Source of the DNA: Ferrimicrobium sp.
GTDB taxonomy: Bacteria > Actinomycetota > Acidimicrobiia > Acidimicrobiales > Acidimicrobiaceae
Direction of reading: 5' to 3'
DNA: 64,000 nt
NCBI RefSeq assembly: GCF_027319265.1
Contig: NZ_DAHVNP010000030.1
Span: forward strand, 16,342-80,341
In this document: positions 1 through 8,423 of the stretch, in pieces
Position numbering within the stretch: the stretch's first letter is position 1
Layout of the letters: each line of letters starts with the position of its first letter
The notes under the pieces: model-generated
The model's input: only the letters and a program-made list of their open reading frames with translations
Told to the model about the DNA's origin: nothing
Databases searched by the model: none
Position numbers and translations under genes: made by a program

Positions 1-1
1 A

Positions 2-787
2 CCGGCCGTCTGGGCTGCCGCGTTGCAGGGTGCGGAGCGTCGGGCCAGTGAGGGTCGCCAGATCCCAGGGCGTGATCTCATGCGTGTGGTTGCCGCAGGC
101 GCGCCGCCACCGTCGCGGACGATCGAGAGCATCCAGGAGGTGCTCGGCTGGGAATTCATCCAGATCTATGGCTTGACGGAGACCTCTCCGCTGCTGACGG
201 TGAACCGTCGGCCACAGGAGTGGGATGCGTTGGAGCCGGCGGAGCTTGCGCGTCGTCTATCGATGGCTGGGACTCCGAGTATTGGTGTTCGTATCGCTGA
301 AGATGTCGATGGTGAGGTGCTCGCTCAAGGGAATCAGGTCTTCAAAGGCTATTGGGAGCAGCCTGAAGAGACTGCGAAGGCCCTTGCTGGCGGATGGTTC
401 CATACGGGTGACGGTGGTGTCTACCGAGATGGATTCCTCCGGATTCTCGACCGGAAGAAGGATGTCATCATCACCGGCGGAGAAAACGTCTCTTCCATCG
501 AGGTAGAGGATGCACTCTTTCAGCATCCAGCCGTTGCAGAGGTGGCGGTGATTGGCGTGCCTGATGTCAAGTGGGGCGAGACAGTAAAGGCGTTAGTTGT
601 GCCGAAGCAGGGCACGAATCCAACGGAGAAGGAGCTGCAGGAGTTTTGCCGGGAGCGTATGGCGCACTTCAAGTGCCCGACCTCGATCGAGTTTCGTGAG
701 GAGCTAGCCCGAACCGCCACGGGCAAGTTGCAGAAGTTTAAATTGCGGGCACCGTATTGGGAGGGCAAGGAACGCCTCGTCAACTGA
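2..787 (+). CDS. Acyl-CoA synthetase (AMP-forming), 5'-truncated
   Basis: This is the C-terminal part of an ANL-superfamily acid-CoA ligase. These enzymes activate a carboxylic acid with ATP to an acyl-adenylate and then form the CoA thioester. The reading frame is open to the left edge, so the N-terminal domain lies outside the window. Visible family motifs are GLTETSP (adenine and acyl binding), GYW..PEETAKAL, WFHTGDGG with the ribose-binding Asp, DRKKDVIITGGENVSS (hinge) and the C-terminal catalytic lysine in RTATGKLQK. The DRKKD..ITGGENVSS block resembles medium- or long-chain fatty-acid ligases, but substrate cannot be read from this fragment. It converges with the PIG-L gene. Confidence 0.9.
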   Translation, partial: PAVWAAALQGAERRASEGRQIPGRDLMRVVAAGAPPPSRTIESIQEVLGWEFIQIYGLTETSPLLTVNRRPQEWDALEPAELARRLSMAGTPSIGVRIAEDVDGEVLAQGNQVFKGYWEQPEETAKALAGGWFHTGDGGVYRDGFLRILDRKKDVIITGGENVSSIEVEDALFQHPAVAEVAVIGVPDVKWGETVKALVVPKQGTNPTEKELQEFCRERMAHFKCPTSIEFREELARTATGKLQKFKLRAPYWEGKERLVN

Positions 788-804
788 GCCCAAGAGTCAT
801 CGTG

Positions 805-831
805 CTGCGGGTGATGCGAAGGCCCCCGCAG
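805..831. terminator. Candidate bidirectional terminator hairpin
   Basis: A 7-bp GC-rich inverted repeat, CTGCGGG (805-811) and CCCGCAG (825-831) with a 13-nt loop, sits between two convergent genes. It is followed on the plus strand by TTGTGTG rather than a clean T-tract, so termination is plausible but not certain. Confidence 0.4.
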
Positions 832-852
832 TTGTGTGAGGGCCCGCCGCCA

Positions 853-1620
853 CTAGAGGTCGGTGATGAGCTTGAAGCGCTCGCTTAGGTGGGCGCTGTC
901 GGGTTGAGAGGCTACCTCAATGAGATGAGGCAGGAGGTGGTCCGTTGCGTCCGCTGTCTCAGGTGCGAGGCCATAGCTCGAAGGGTACTGACTACGGTGA
1001 CACGCGAGGGCTTGAGCCTTGGCCTCAAGGTGACGTTGTTCGACGGTCTCGCTATGGTCCTCGACGTCTGCCTCAAAGAGTAGAAGGGCGTCAGGCCGTG
1101 ATGCTGGTAGCGATAGTTCTCGCCAGAAGCTCTGGTCGCGAGCCTGTACGAGCGCTTCGAGCACGATTTCACCGGTAACGCGGTGATCCGGGTGAAGACG
1201 ATAGCGTTTCCATGGGTCATGAGTGATGACGACCGAGGGGCGGATCGATCGGAGGAGCGTTACGAGACGAAGAACGATATCAGAGGTGGCGCGGAGCTCT
1301 CCATCGATCTGTTGAAGAAAGAGGGGTGCCTGGGCACCTAATGCGAGGGCTGCCGACCGGGCCTCTGCTTGGCGCGAGACCGCTAGTGCGAGCAGGTCTT
1401 GTGTCGGATTCCAGGTACCGCGTCGCCCGTCGGTCAGAATGGCGATATGCGTGGCACATGAGCGTTCCGCCCATTTAGCGAGGGTGGCGCCGCAGCCGAA
1501 CTCGATGTCATCGGGGTGCGCACCGATGGCCAGGACCGTTGCGGGGACCTCAAGATCCTTGCTGATCCTCTGAGGAGAGGTGGTAAAGTAGGTCGCGAAT
1601 CCATCACGTTGTGTGTTCAT
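853..1620 (-). CDS. PIG-L family deacetylase (LmbE-like)
   Basis: A 255-residue zinc-dependent N-acetylglucosaminyl-type deacetylase. The metal and catalytic motif GAHPDDIEFG is at about residues 33-42 (His35, Asp37, Asp38) and the second motif HPDHR is at about 143-147. The family removes acetyl groups from GlcNAc-containing metabolites such as mycothiol precursors, bacillithiol precursors and cell-surface glycans. The start ATG overlaps the cofC stop as ATGA, so the two genes are translationally coupled. A more typical mycothiol amidase (Mca) lies at 19993, so this copy probably has a different substrate. Family assignment is firm and substrate unknown. Confidence 0.88.
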   Translation of the reverse strand: MNTQRDGFATYFTTSPQRISKDLEVPATVLAIGAHPDDIEFGCGATLAKWAERSCATHIAILTDGRRGTWNPTQDLLALAVSRQAEARSAALALGAQAPLFLQQIDGELRATSDIVLRLVTLLRSIRPSVVITHDPWKRYRLHPDHRVTGEIVLEALVQARDQSFWRELSLPASRPDALLLFEADVEDHSETVEQRHLEAKAQALACHRSQYPSSYGLAPETADATDHLLPHLIEVASQPDSAHLSERFKLITDL

Positions 1621-2228
1621 AAGAGGTCCCAGAGTTCTGAATCAGGGAAGATCTCTCGAGCAAGAATGAGATCTTCTGGTGTATCGATATCGAAGGCGGA
1701 AGGGCAGGGCGTGACTTCAACAGCGAGTTCCCGAACTTTTGCACCTTGGATGTGATGGAAAAAGGAGTCTTGGCCATAGGCGAAGATGGGGTCTTGGACC
1801 GAGGTTGGGACGCGAAGAAGATTGGTCCCCGATAGGTGAGAGTCTGGGGTGACCAGAGAGATCCTCGCAGTTGGCCTCTGTCGGTACGCCTCCAGGCTTG
1901 CGAGAAACGGTAGATCATTGGGCAAGATAGTCACACAACGATAGGCCTTGAGCGCGGAGGAGGTGACGATTGCACGAATGGCAGCGTTGAGATCAACCCC
2001 CTGTTGGAGGATAGGGGTGATGGCGAGGCGAAGGCCTTCGTTCGCGGCCTGTTCGTTCTCGGCCAACAGGTAGAGGGTATCTAGCTCAGTGAGGTCGGTG
2101 ATGCGTTGCAGACAGAAACGGGTGAGCACCATTCGTTGCTCTGGCGAAAGGACAGCGCTCAGCCGCGATTTCGATGTCGCAGGGTCGCCTTGAAGAACCA
2201 CGAAGGCGACATCATTGGGTTCTGACAC
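1617..2228 (-). CDS. cofC: 2-phospho-L-lactate (phosphoenolpyruvate) guanylyltransferase CofC/FbiD
   Basis: A nucleotidyltransferase of about 203 residues that, in coenzyme F420 biosynthesis, activates phospholactate or phosphoenolpyruvate with GTP. Family motifs seen are an N-terminal K-SRL segment, LPNDLPFL, the SGTNLLRVP block, FAYGQDSFFHH, and FDIDTPEDL near the C terminus. A longer reading frame starts at 2246, but the hexamer TAGGAT (2241-2236) lies inside it and is followed after 7 nt by GTG at 2228, so I place a leaderless start at 2228. It overlaps the PIG-L gene by 4 nt. Other F420 genes (fbiA, fbiB, fbiC) are not in this window. Confidence 0.85.
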   Translation of the reverse strand: MSEPNDVAFVVLQGDPATSKSRLSAVLSPEQRMVLTRFCLQRITDLTELDTLYLLAENEQAANEGLRLAITPILQQGVDLNAAIRAIVTSSALKAYRCVTILPNDLPFLASLEAYRQRPTARISLVTPDSHLSGTNLLRVPTSVQDPIFAYGQDSFFHHIQGAKVRELAVEVTPCPSAFDIDTPEDLILAREIFPDSELWDLL

Positions 2229-2235
2229 GGGCATC

Positions 2236-2241
2236 ATCCTA
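2236..2241 (-). promoter_or_regulatory. -10 element of leaderless cofC
   Basis: TAGGAT on the minus strand, 7 nt before the GTG at 2228. No Shine-Dalgarno sequence precedes that GTG. The spacing places the transcription start at or next to the start codon. Inference from sequence and from the same layout at other genes here. Confidence 0.5.
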
Positions 2242-2349
2242 GCCATGTGTCGCCACTCATTACGACACCTCTGGGGAGCGCGGACCTACGAGCCGACCAG
2301 ATCGCCTGGTATCGTCGGAGTCGCAGGGGGTTCGACCCTTAGGGCGGGC

Positions 2350-2355
2350 TAGCCT
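2350..2355 (+). promoter_or_regulatory. -10 element of leaderless rnhB
   Basis: TAGCCT lies 4 nt before ATG 2360 and 7 nt before the second in-frame ATG at 2363. The 7-nt spacing fits a leaderless start at 2363. No Shine-Dalgarno sequence is present. Confidence 0.5.
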
Positions 2356-2362
2356 ATCCATG

Positions 2363-3001
2363 ATGTCGGTGGGTATTGATGAGGTGGGACGGGGCGCCTG
2401 GGCTGGTCCACTGGCGGTCGGTGTCGCTGCCGGCGATGAGAGGATCGCAGGGCATATTCTTAGGCGCCGTCAGACGGAATCGTATTATGACTCGAAGGCA
2501 CTGTCGCCACAACGGCGGCGCGCGCTACTTCAGCAGCTCCAACATGCAGGGCTGGATTTTGGTGTTGGGTACGCGACGGCATTGGAGATCGATACCCTCG
2601 GGTTGACAGCGGCGCTTGTCATGGCGGCCGAGCGAGGGTTGGTCGAGCTGGGAAGAAAGACGACGGCGGCCATTGATGATCACTGTTTGTTGCTCGATGG
2701 AAAGCACAACTATCTTCAACGTTCCAACGTGCAGATGATCGTGGGTGGCGATCGTGCGCATCCACTGATCGCGGCAGCCTCGATTGCAGCCAAGTTGGCC
2801 CGTGATGCGGTGATGGCGAGCCTTGACCAGGAGTTGCCTTATTGGGATTTTCTCGCGTCGAAGGGGTATGGCTCCAAACGGCACCGATTTGGTCTCCTTT
2901 GGCAAGGACCTTCAGTTGAGCACCGCCGTTCATTTCGGCCGGTGCAGGCGCTGAGTGCGCCCCTGCCCACTCGGTTTTTCTCTCCCCAAGAGGCAAAGTA
3001 G
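2363..3001 (+). CDS. rnhB: Ribonuclease HII
   Basis: RNase HII cleaves the RNA strand of RNA-DNA hybrids and starts removal of ribonucleotides misincorporated into DNA. The signature GIDEVGRGAWAGPL is at the N terminus and carries the first catalytic Asp-Glu pair. LLLDGKHN supplies a further acidic residue, and the AAASIAAKLARD helix is typical of the family. At 212 residues it is of usual length. ATG 2360 is the alternative start, one codon upstream. It is divergent from cofC and followed by a GntR regulator. Confidence 0.95.
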   Translation: MSVGIDEVGRGAWAGPLAVGVAAGDERIAGHILRRRQTESYYDSKALSPQRRRALLQQLQHAGLDFGVGYATALEIDTLGLTAALVMAAERGLVELGRKTTAAIDDHCLLLDGKHNYLQRSNVQMIVGGDRAHPLIAAASIAAKLARDAVMASLDQELPYWDFLASKGYGSKRHRFGLLWQGPSVEHRRSFRPVQALSAPLPTRFFSPQEAK

Positions 3002-3046
3002 ACTAAAAGATGTGGAGACTAGCAACAAGGGGGCCCGGCGTGTCGA

Positions 3047-3790
3047 TTGGGTGTGTGGTTGGTGATCGAGCCACAGTCGCATGCAGCCTCTGGTCTGCCG
3101 CTCTGGGCCCAGCTCGCTGAGGCCCTGCGCGAGGGGATCGAAGCTGGACGATACTATCGCCATTTCCCCTCCGAACCTGAACTGGTGGAACGTTACAAGG
3201 TGTCACGGTCAACGGTGCGTGAAGCGATACGCTATCTGCGCTCCGAGGGATACCTTGAATCGAGACAGGGTAAAGGCACCTTCGTGGTTGCGCGAGAGAG
3301 TTTTGAGTCGCTACACAATCACCGATTTTCCTTAGCTGGTAAGATCGCAGAGTCTGGGCTTGAGGAGGTCGCAGAACTCCTCTGGAAGGGACTAATCTCC
3401 GAACCGGCACTGGCGCATCGACTCGGGCTAGAGTCCGGAGAGTTTTTCTTGATCGAGCGATTGCGTGGATCCCAACATGAGCGCTTGGCCCTTGAGCGGG
3501 CCTACTTGCCGCGAGCGAACGCCGATAGTTTCGAGGATGTTGACCTGACTCAGGTGGGGTCACTCTACGCCGTGCTCCAGTCAGGAACTGGTATCACGGT
3601 CACGGCTGGCGTCGACGAGGTTTCCGCTGCGATGCCCTCAGCGAGCGAGGCTGGATTACTTGGTATTGCCGAGACGGAACCGGTGTTGGTGGTCGAACGG
3701 ACTGCCTACTCGCACCAGGAGCTGGTAGAGTTCCGACGAACTATCCTTGTCCCAGCCCGGGTCCGCTTCCGTAGTGAGTGGGGCCGATAG
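3047..3790 (+). CDS. GntR-family (HutC subfamily) transcriptional regulator
   Basis: A 247-residue regulator. An N-terminal winged helix-turn-helix (about residues 18-83: PLWAQLAEALREGIEAG, then FPSEPELVERYKVSRSTVREAI and GKGTFV) is followed by a UTRA-type effector domain (about 100-245), which in HutC regulators usually binds a sugar, amine or small acid. The start is uncertain among TTG 3047, GTG 3053, TTG 3059 and GTG 3062, all upstream of the HTH. A purine-rich AAGGGGG lies at about 3027-3033. The pirin and the ABC exporter downstream are plausible targets, but no operator was identified. Confidence 0.88.
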   Translation: MGVWLVIEPQSHAASGLPLWAQLAEALREGIEAGRYYRHFPSEPELVERYKVSRSTVREAIRYLRSEGYLESRQGKGTFVVARESFESLHNHRFSLAGKIAESGLEEVAELLWKGLISEPALAHRLGLESGEFFLIERLRGSQHERLALERAYLPRANADSFEDVDLTQVGSLYAVLQSGTGITVTAGVDEVSAAMPSASEAGLLGIAETEPVLVVERTAYSHQELVEFRRTILVPARVRFRSEWGR

Positions 3791-3855
3791 TGCCCACCGC
3801 GAAAAGCTGGCGACTAGCATAATAGTTGCAACTGCAACGGAAGATGAGGTGTACC

Positions 3856-4794
3856 GTGGTATCCAGTGGGCTCGAACAGGCGACCATCGTAACGAGTACC
3901 ATAGGAGCGAGCGCTCGTGAGCGACTCCCGCGAAGGCTGATTAAGGCACCAAGCGGTCTGGAGGGTGAGGGCTTTCCGGTGAAGCGGGCCTTCGCTGGGG
4001 TGCCGATGTCAGAGCTTGATCCCTTTGTCCACATGGATGAGATGGGTGAGGTGGAGTATGGACCAGGCGAGCCAAAAGGCACACCATGGCATCCTCACCG
4101 TGGGTTTGAGACGGTCACGTACCTCATGGAGGGTCAGTTCGTCCATCAGGACTCAATCGGGGGTGGTGGCAGCCTTGGTCAAGGTGACACGCAGTGGATG
4201 ACGGCAGGTGCTGGCATTCTCCATATTGAGCGCCCCCCGGAGGAGCTGGTGGTACAAGGAGGCCTCTTTCACGGACTGCAACTGTGGGTCAATCTACCCT
4301 CTCGACAGAAGTGGGTGGAGCCTCGCTATCAGGACATCGGGCATCGGAACGTGGCGGTGGGAACGAGTCCGTACCGTGATGTTCGCCTGCGAGTGATCGC
4401 GGGTGGACTCGGCACTGATCTGCGGGGTCCCGGCGTTACCTACACCCCGATCAACATGGTGCATGCGACGCTGCATCCGGGTGCACGCCTTTCGCTTGAT
4501 TGGCCCGCAGCCTTCAATCTTCTTGTCTATGTGATGGAGGGTACCGTCCAGTTTGGATCGACGCGCGTGGATGCACAGGCGTCGCAACTAGCGGTCTTTG
4601 GTGAGGGTGACTTCTTTGAACTGGTCAACCCTGGTGTCGGTGATGCGGAGGTGGTTCTCCTGGGTGGCCAACCTATCGGCGAGCCGGTCGCTCATTATGG
4701 ACCATTTGTTATGAATACCCGTGCCGAGCTTGAACAGGCGATCGCCGACTTCCAGGCAGGGAGAATGGGTCAGATCCCTGTAACGCACCTGTGA
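3856..4794 (+). CDS. Pirin family protein (bicupin)
   Basis: A protein of about 313 residues with pirin architecture. The N-terminal cupin carries the iron-binding set in WHPHRGFETVTY (two His), QFVHQDS (His) and GILHIE (His and Glu). The C-terminal cupin lies around NMVHATLHPGARL...YVMEGTVQFG. Pirins are non-heme iron proteins, some acting as quercetinases and some as redox-dependent transcription cofactors. The frame is open upstream to TTG 3826, but GAGGTG 5 nt before GTG 3856 favours that start. A -10-like TAGCATAAT lies near 3815-3823. The ABC exporter follows after 33 nt. Confidence 0.9.
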   Translation: MVSSGLEQATIVTSTIGASARERLPRRLIKAPSGLEGEGFPVKRAFAGVPMSELDPFVHMDEMGEVEYGPGEPKGTPWHPHRGFETVTYLMEGQFVHQDSIGGGGSLGQGDTQWMTAGAGILHIERPPEELVVQGGLFHGLQLWVNLPSRQKWVEPRYQDIGHRNVAVGTSPYRDVRLRVIAGGLGTDLRGPGVTYTPINMVHATLHPGARLSLDWPAAFNLLVYVMEGTVQFGSTRVDAQASQLAVFGEGDFFELVNPGVGDAEVVLLGGQPIGEPVAHYGPFVMNTRAELEQAIADFQAGRMGQIPVTHL

Positions 4795-4827
4795 TTCCTC
4801 GATAGGTTTGGCATCGAACTAGGCTGA

Positions 4828-7800
4828 ATGGGGCGTAACCAAGCGAACGATAGCAGAGGTGGTTGGAGATTGAAGAAAGGGTGGATGGCTCAACTCGTTG
4901 GAGTGGTGCTCACACAGCGGAAGGAGCTATTCATTGCTCTGACCACTGCCATCCTTGGAACAGTAGCGACGCTCTTTGTGCCCATCTTCGAGGAGGCTTT
5001 TGTCGATTCGCTGCACGGCCATCACGAACAGGTTGGTTGGCTGGTGGGGCTGATCGTGCTGGCGGTGGCCGCCTTTGGTCTTGCCTTCTTGCGTCGTTTC
5101 TTTGGTGGACGCTTGGCCCTTGGTGTCCAACATTACCTGAGAACTCGGATCTTCAATCACCTACAGCGCATCGACTTCGCGGCTCACGATACGTTGCAGA
5201 CCGGTCAGTTGGTCTCCGAGGCGAACGCCGATGTCTCCTTGATCCAAGGGTTGCTTGCGTTTCTGCCTCGGCTGTTTGGTAATGCGCTGCTCGCGCTGCT
5301 CTCCATCGTCGTGATGGCTGTGGTGTACTGGCCGCTTGCACTCTTGGTGGCGTTGTCCCTTGTGCTGATCGGGACAGCCTCGATACGGTTGCGGAAGCAG
5401 ATTTTTCCGGTGAGTCTGATCGCGCAGCAGGAGAAGGGGGCGGTCAACGAGGTTGTCGAGGAGACGGTACGAGGGATCGCCGTCGTCAAGGGATCTGCTC
5501 TTGAGGATGTGCTGCTGGATCGCCTCCATACAAGGGCGCGACGCCTCTATCGGGCAAGGGTGGCTACGATCTGGCGTCAGGCGAAGCTGCAGGCTTTTCT
5601 CCAACTCGTCCCGTTACTCACTGAGGCGCTGGTGATCGGCATTGGAGGGTATGCGGCCATCAACGGCCATCTCGCGGTCGGCGCTTTTCTCCTCTTTACC
5701 ACCTACATCGTTGAGTTGATTTTGCCAGTGCGTCAACTCTCGGTCTTGGTTGCCCTCTCCGAACAGGCGAGAGCCGGCGTGGAGCGCATTTTCGGACTGC
5801 TCGAGATCAACCCTGCGATCGTGCAGCCAGCGGATCCCTATCTTCCAGTGGCGGTCCACGGCGCCATCGAGTTCAGCGATGTCCACTTCGCCTATAAGCC
5901 AGGGGCGCCGGTGCTCGATGGCTTGAACCTGACCATTACACCCGGCGAAACCGTCGCTGTTGTCGGTTCATCTGGCTCTGGAAAGTCGTCGCTCGCCCTT
6001 CTCATTCCCCGTTTCTATGAGCCCCAAACGGGGGTAATCGCCATCGATGGTGTGCCAGTGAACCAGTGGGATCTTGGATCCCTGCGCCAATCGATCGGCA
6101 TCGTCTTTGAGGAGAGTTTTCTGTTCTCTGATACCGTGCGAGCCAACATCGCCCTGGGTCGATCAGATATCTGCGAAGATGAGTTGATGCAGGCAGCACG
6201 GGCAGCACGGGTCCATGAGTTTGTGATGGATCTTCCGCAAGGTTACGAGACCGTGGTTGGAGAGCGGGGGGTCCGTCTATCTGGTGGGCAACGACAACGT
6301 ATTGCACTTGCTCGTGCCCTCCTTGGATCGCCACCCATACTCATCCTCGACGATGCGACCTCTTCGGTTGATCCGGCAACCGAGGCGGAAATTCTTGACG
6401 CGGTTGCTTCAGCGGGTGCTGGGCGGACGATGATTCTTATTGCCCATCGGCGATCGACCTTACATCTGGCTGACCGTATCGTGCTGATGGATCACGGTCG
6501 CATCATCGCGATCGGTACCCACGAGGAACTGTTGGCAACGGAGCCGGCCTACGTCGAACTCATGAGCGGTGAGTCCGAAGCGCTCGTCGAGACCCCAAGG
6601 ATCGCTCTTGTGGAGAGTGATGCTGAACCTGTCGTCAAACAAGAGGTTCCGGTGGTGGTTCCACGGCTGATCGACCGTTGGGTTGATCTTGGTTGGGTTG
6701 ATGAGCGTTTCCGATTTGGGAGTCTTTTTACGCTCATCCGGGTTGGCGTGATCGTTGGTGCGATATTGGTTGCACTCGATGCGCTGTTGAGCCTTGCCTC
6801 CCCACTCGTGCTGCGTTCGGGTATCGATGTCGGCGTGTTGCGTCACGCGCGGCCACTGGTCCTGGATGCGGCCCTCGCCCTCGGTATCATCTCCGTGGTC
6901 GATCTGATCGTCGTGATCCTCGAACAGGTGATTGCAGGACTTGCGGCAGAGAAGTTCTTGCTACTGTTGCGCTCGCGGATCTTCCAAAAAATCCTTCGCC
7001 TCGACATGGACTACTATGAGTCAGAGATGTCGGGTCGTATTATGACACGCATGATCAGCGATGTCGATGCCTTCTCTAATCTTGTCCAAAATGGCTTGAT
7101 CACTGCACTCGTCTCGGTGATCTCCTTCGGCCTTGTGCTGGTGGTGGTGTTGATCATCGCACCAAGTATCGCGCTCGTCTTGATCGCTAGCCTGCCGCTG
7201 ACCATTGCGGCGAGCATCATCTTCCAACGGTACGCCAATCGGGCCTATACCACGGCACGAGAACGCATCGCGGCGGTCAACGCCAACTTCCAGGAACAGG
7301 TCTCTGGGGTGCGAGCCTCTCGGGCAAAGAACCGTGGCCGCGAAGCGATCAATCGCTTTGATTCTTTGAGCAGTGGGTATCGCGATGCGCGTATGGATGC
7401 GCAGAAGGCGATCTCTATCTACTTCCCGTTTTTGTTGATGCTGGCGGATGTCACCACTGCACTGACACTGCTCTATGGTGGGAGTCAGGTGTTGAGCCAC
7501 ACGCTGGCGGTTGGGACGCTGTTGGCGGCTACCCTCTATGTCAGTCAGTTTTTCTCTCCGATCCAACAACTTTCGCAGACCTTTGACCAGTTCCAGCAGG
7601 CGCGGGTGGCTGCCCGTCAAATTCGGCGCTTAATGGCGCGCGATATCTCTATCCATCCCAGTGACCATCCTGTTCAGCTCGAACAAGTCCAGGGTGCAAT
7701 CACGTTCCGGGATGTCACCTTCCAATATCCCCAAGCAGAACACCCGTCCCTCGATGCGGTCTCCTTTGATGTCGCTCCGGGGGCACGCGTCGCATTCGTT

Positions 7801-8415
7801 GGCGAGACCGGAGCGGGAAAATCGACGATCGCCAAGCTGTTGGTGCGATTCTACGACGCGACGGGAGGGATGGTGATGGTCGACGGAGTCCCGTTGGTCG
7901 ATCTCGATCTGCATCAGTATCGCCGCCAAGTCGCCTATCTCCCACAGGAGCCTTTTCTCTTCACTGGCAGCATCTCCGAAAACGTCTCCTTTGTCCGTCC
8001 GGATGCCTCGGCTGCCGAGATCGAACGTGCCTGTCGGATGGTTGGGTTGGGCGGCTTTCTTGACCGAAACGATGAGGGGATTAACTATGACATCGGGGAT
8101 CGGGGCGTTCGACTCTCAGCTGGGCAAAAGCAGTCAGTCGTCTTGGCCCGGCTCATCATTCAGGACCCACGAATCGTCATCCTCGACGAGGTCTCTTCCT
8201 CGCTCGATCTCGTTGCAGAGGCGCAGATGCAGACGGCACTGGACGAGGTTCTGGCTGGCCGGACGACCTTGGTGATTGCGCATCGGCTCTCCACCCTGTT
8301 GAAGGCGGATCAGATCTACGTGCTATCGCATGGCGCGATCACCGAGCAGGGAACACACGCTGACCTCATTGGCCAGGGTGGCCACTACGCATCGCTCTGG
8401 GAACTCTCGGCCTAA
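4828..8415 (+). CDS. Fused full-length ABC exporter (TMD-NBD-TMD-NBD)
   Basis: A 1195-residue single-chain type IV ABC exporter, similar in length and order to the fused multidrug exporter Rv0194 of mycobacteria (from memory, not aligned). TMD1 is about residues 20-320. NBD1 has Walker A GSSGSGKSS (about 379), signature LSGGQRQR (about 484) and Walker B ILILDDATSS (about 505). TMD2 is about 640-930. NBD2 has Walker A GETGAGKST (about 992), signature LSAGQKQ (about 1097) and Walker B IVILDEVSSS (about 1117). NBD1 has Asp where the catalytic Glu is expected, and NBD2 has a variant signature, so one composite ATP site is probably degenerate. A TAGGCT hexamer (4820-4825) lies too close to ATG 4828 for it to be the start of that transcript; TTG 4870 or ATG 4885 are alternatives. 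Substrate unknown. Confidence 0.93.
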   Translation: MGRNQANDSRGGWRLKKGWMAQLVGVVLTQRKELFIALTTAILGTVATLFVPIFEEAFVDSLHGHHEQVGWLVGLIVLAVAAFGLAFLRRFFGGRLALGVQHYLRTRIFNHLQRIDFAAHDTLQTGQLVSEANADVSLIQGLLAFLPRLFGNALLALLSIVVMAVVYWPLALLVALSLVLIGTASIRLRKQIFPVSLIAQQEKGAVNEVVEETVRGIAVVKGSALEDVLLDRLHTRARRLYRARVATIWRQAKLQAFLQLVPLLTEALVIGIGGYAAINGHLAVGAFLLFTTYIVELILPVRQLSVLVALSEQARAGVERIFGLLEINPAIVQPADPYLPVAVHGAIEFSDVHFAYKPGAPVLDGLNLTITPGETVAVVGSSGSGKSSLALLIPRFYEPQTGVIAIDGVPVNQWDLGSLRQSIGIVFEESFLFSDTVRANIALGRSDICEDELMQAARAARVHEFVMDLPQGYETVVGERGVRLSGGQRQRIALARALLGSPPILILDDATSSVDPATEAEILDAVASAGAGRTMILIAHRRSTLHLADRIVLMDHGRIIAIGTHEELLATEPAYVELMSGESEALVETPRIALVESDAEPVVKQEVPVVVPRLIDRWVDLGWVDERFRFGSLFTLIRVGVIVGAILVALDALLSLASPLVLRSGIDVGVLRHARPLVLDAALALGIISVVDLIVVILEQVIAGLAAEKFLLLLRSRIFQKILRLDMDYYESEMSGRIMTRMISDVDAFSNLVQNGLITALVSVISFGLVLVVVLIIAPSIALVLIASLPLTIAASIIFQRYANRAYTTARERIAAVNANFQEQVSGVRASRAKNRGREAINRFDSLSSGYRDARMDAQKAISIYFPFLLMLADVTTALTLLYGGSQVLSHTLAVGTLLAATLYVSQFFSPIQQLSQTFDQFQQARVAARQIRRLMARDISIHPSDHPVQLEQVQGAITFRDVTFQYPQAEHPSLDAVSFDVAPGARVAFVGETGAGKSTIAKLLVRFYDATGGMVMVDGVPLVDLDLHQYRRQVAYLPQEPFLFTGSISENVSFVRPDASAAEIERACRMVGLGGFLDRNDEGINYDIGDRGVRLSAGQKQSVVLARLIIQDPRIVILDEVSSSLDLVAEAQMQTALDEVLAGRTTLVIAHRLSTLLKADQIYVLSHGAITEQGTHADLIGQGGHYASLWELSA

Positions 8416-8423
8416 ACGATGGA

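Noticed and set aside
3003..3563. 186-codon minus-strand open frame opposite the GntR gene
   Set aside because: Overlaps the whole HTH region of a clear regulator, has no domain and is Arg/Pro/Ser-rich as expected for an antisense shadow.
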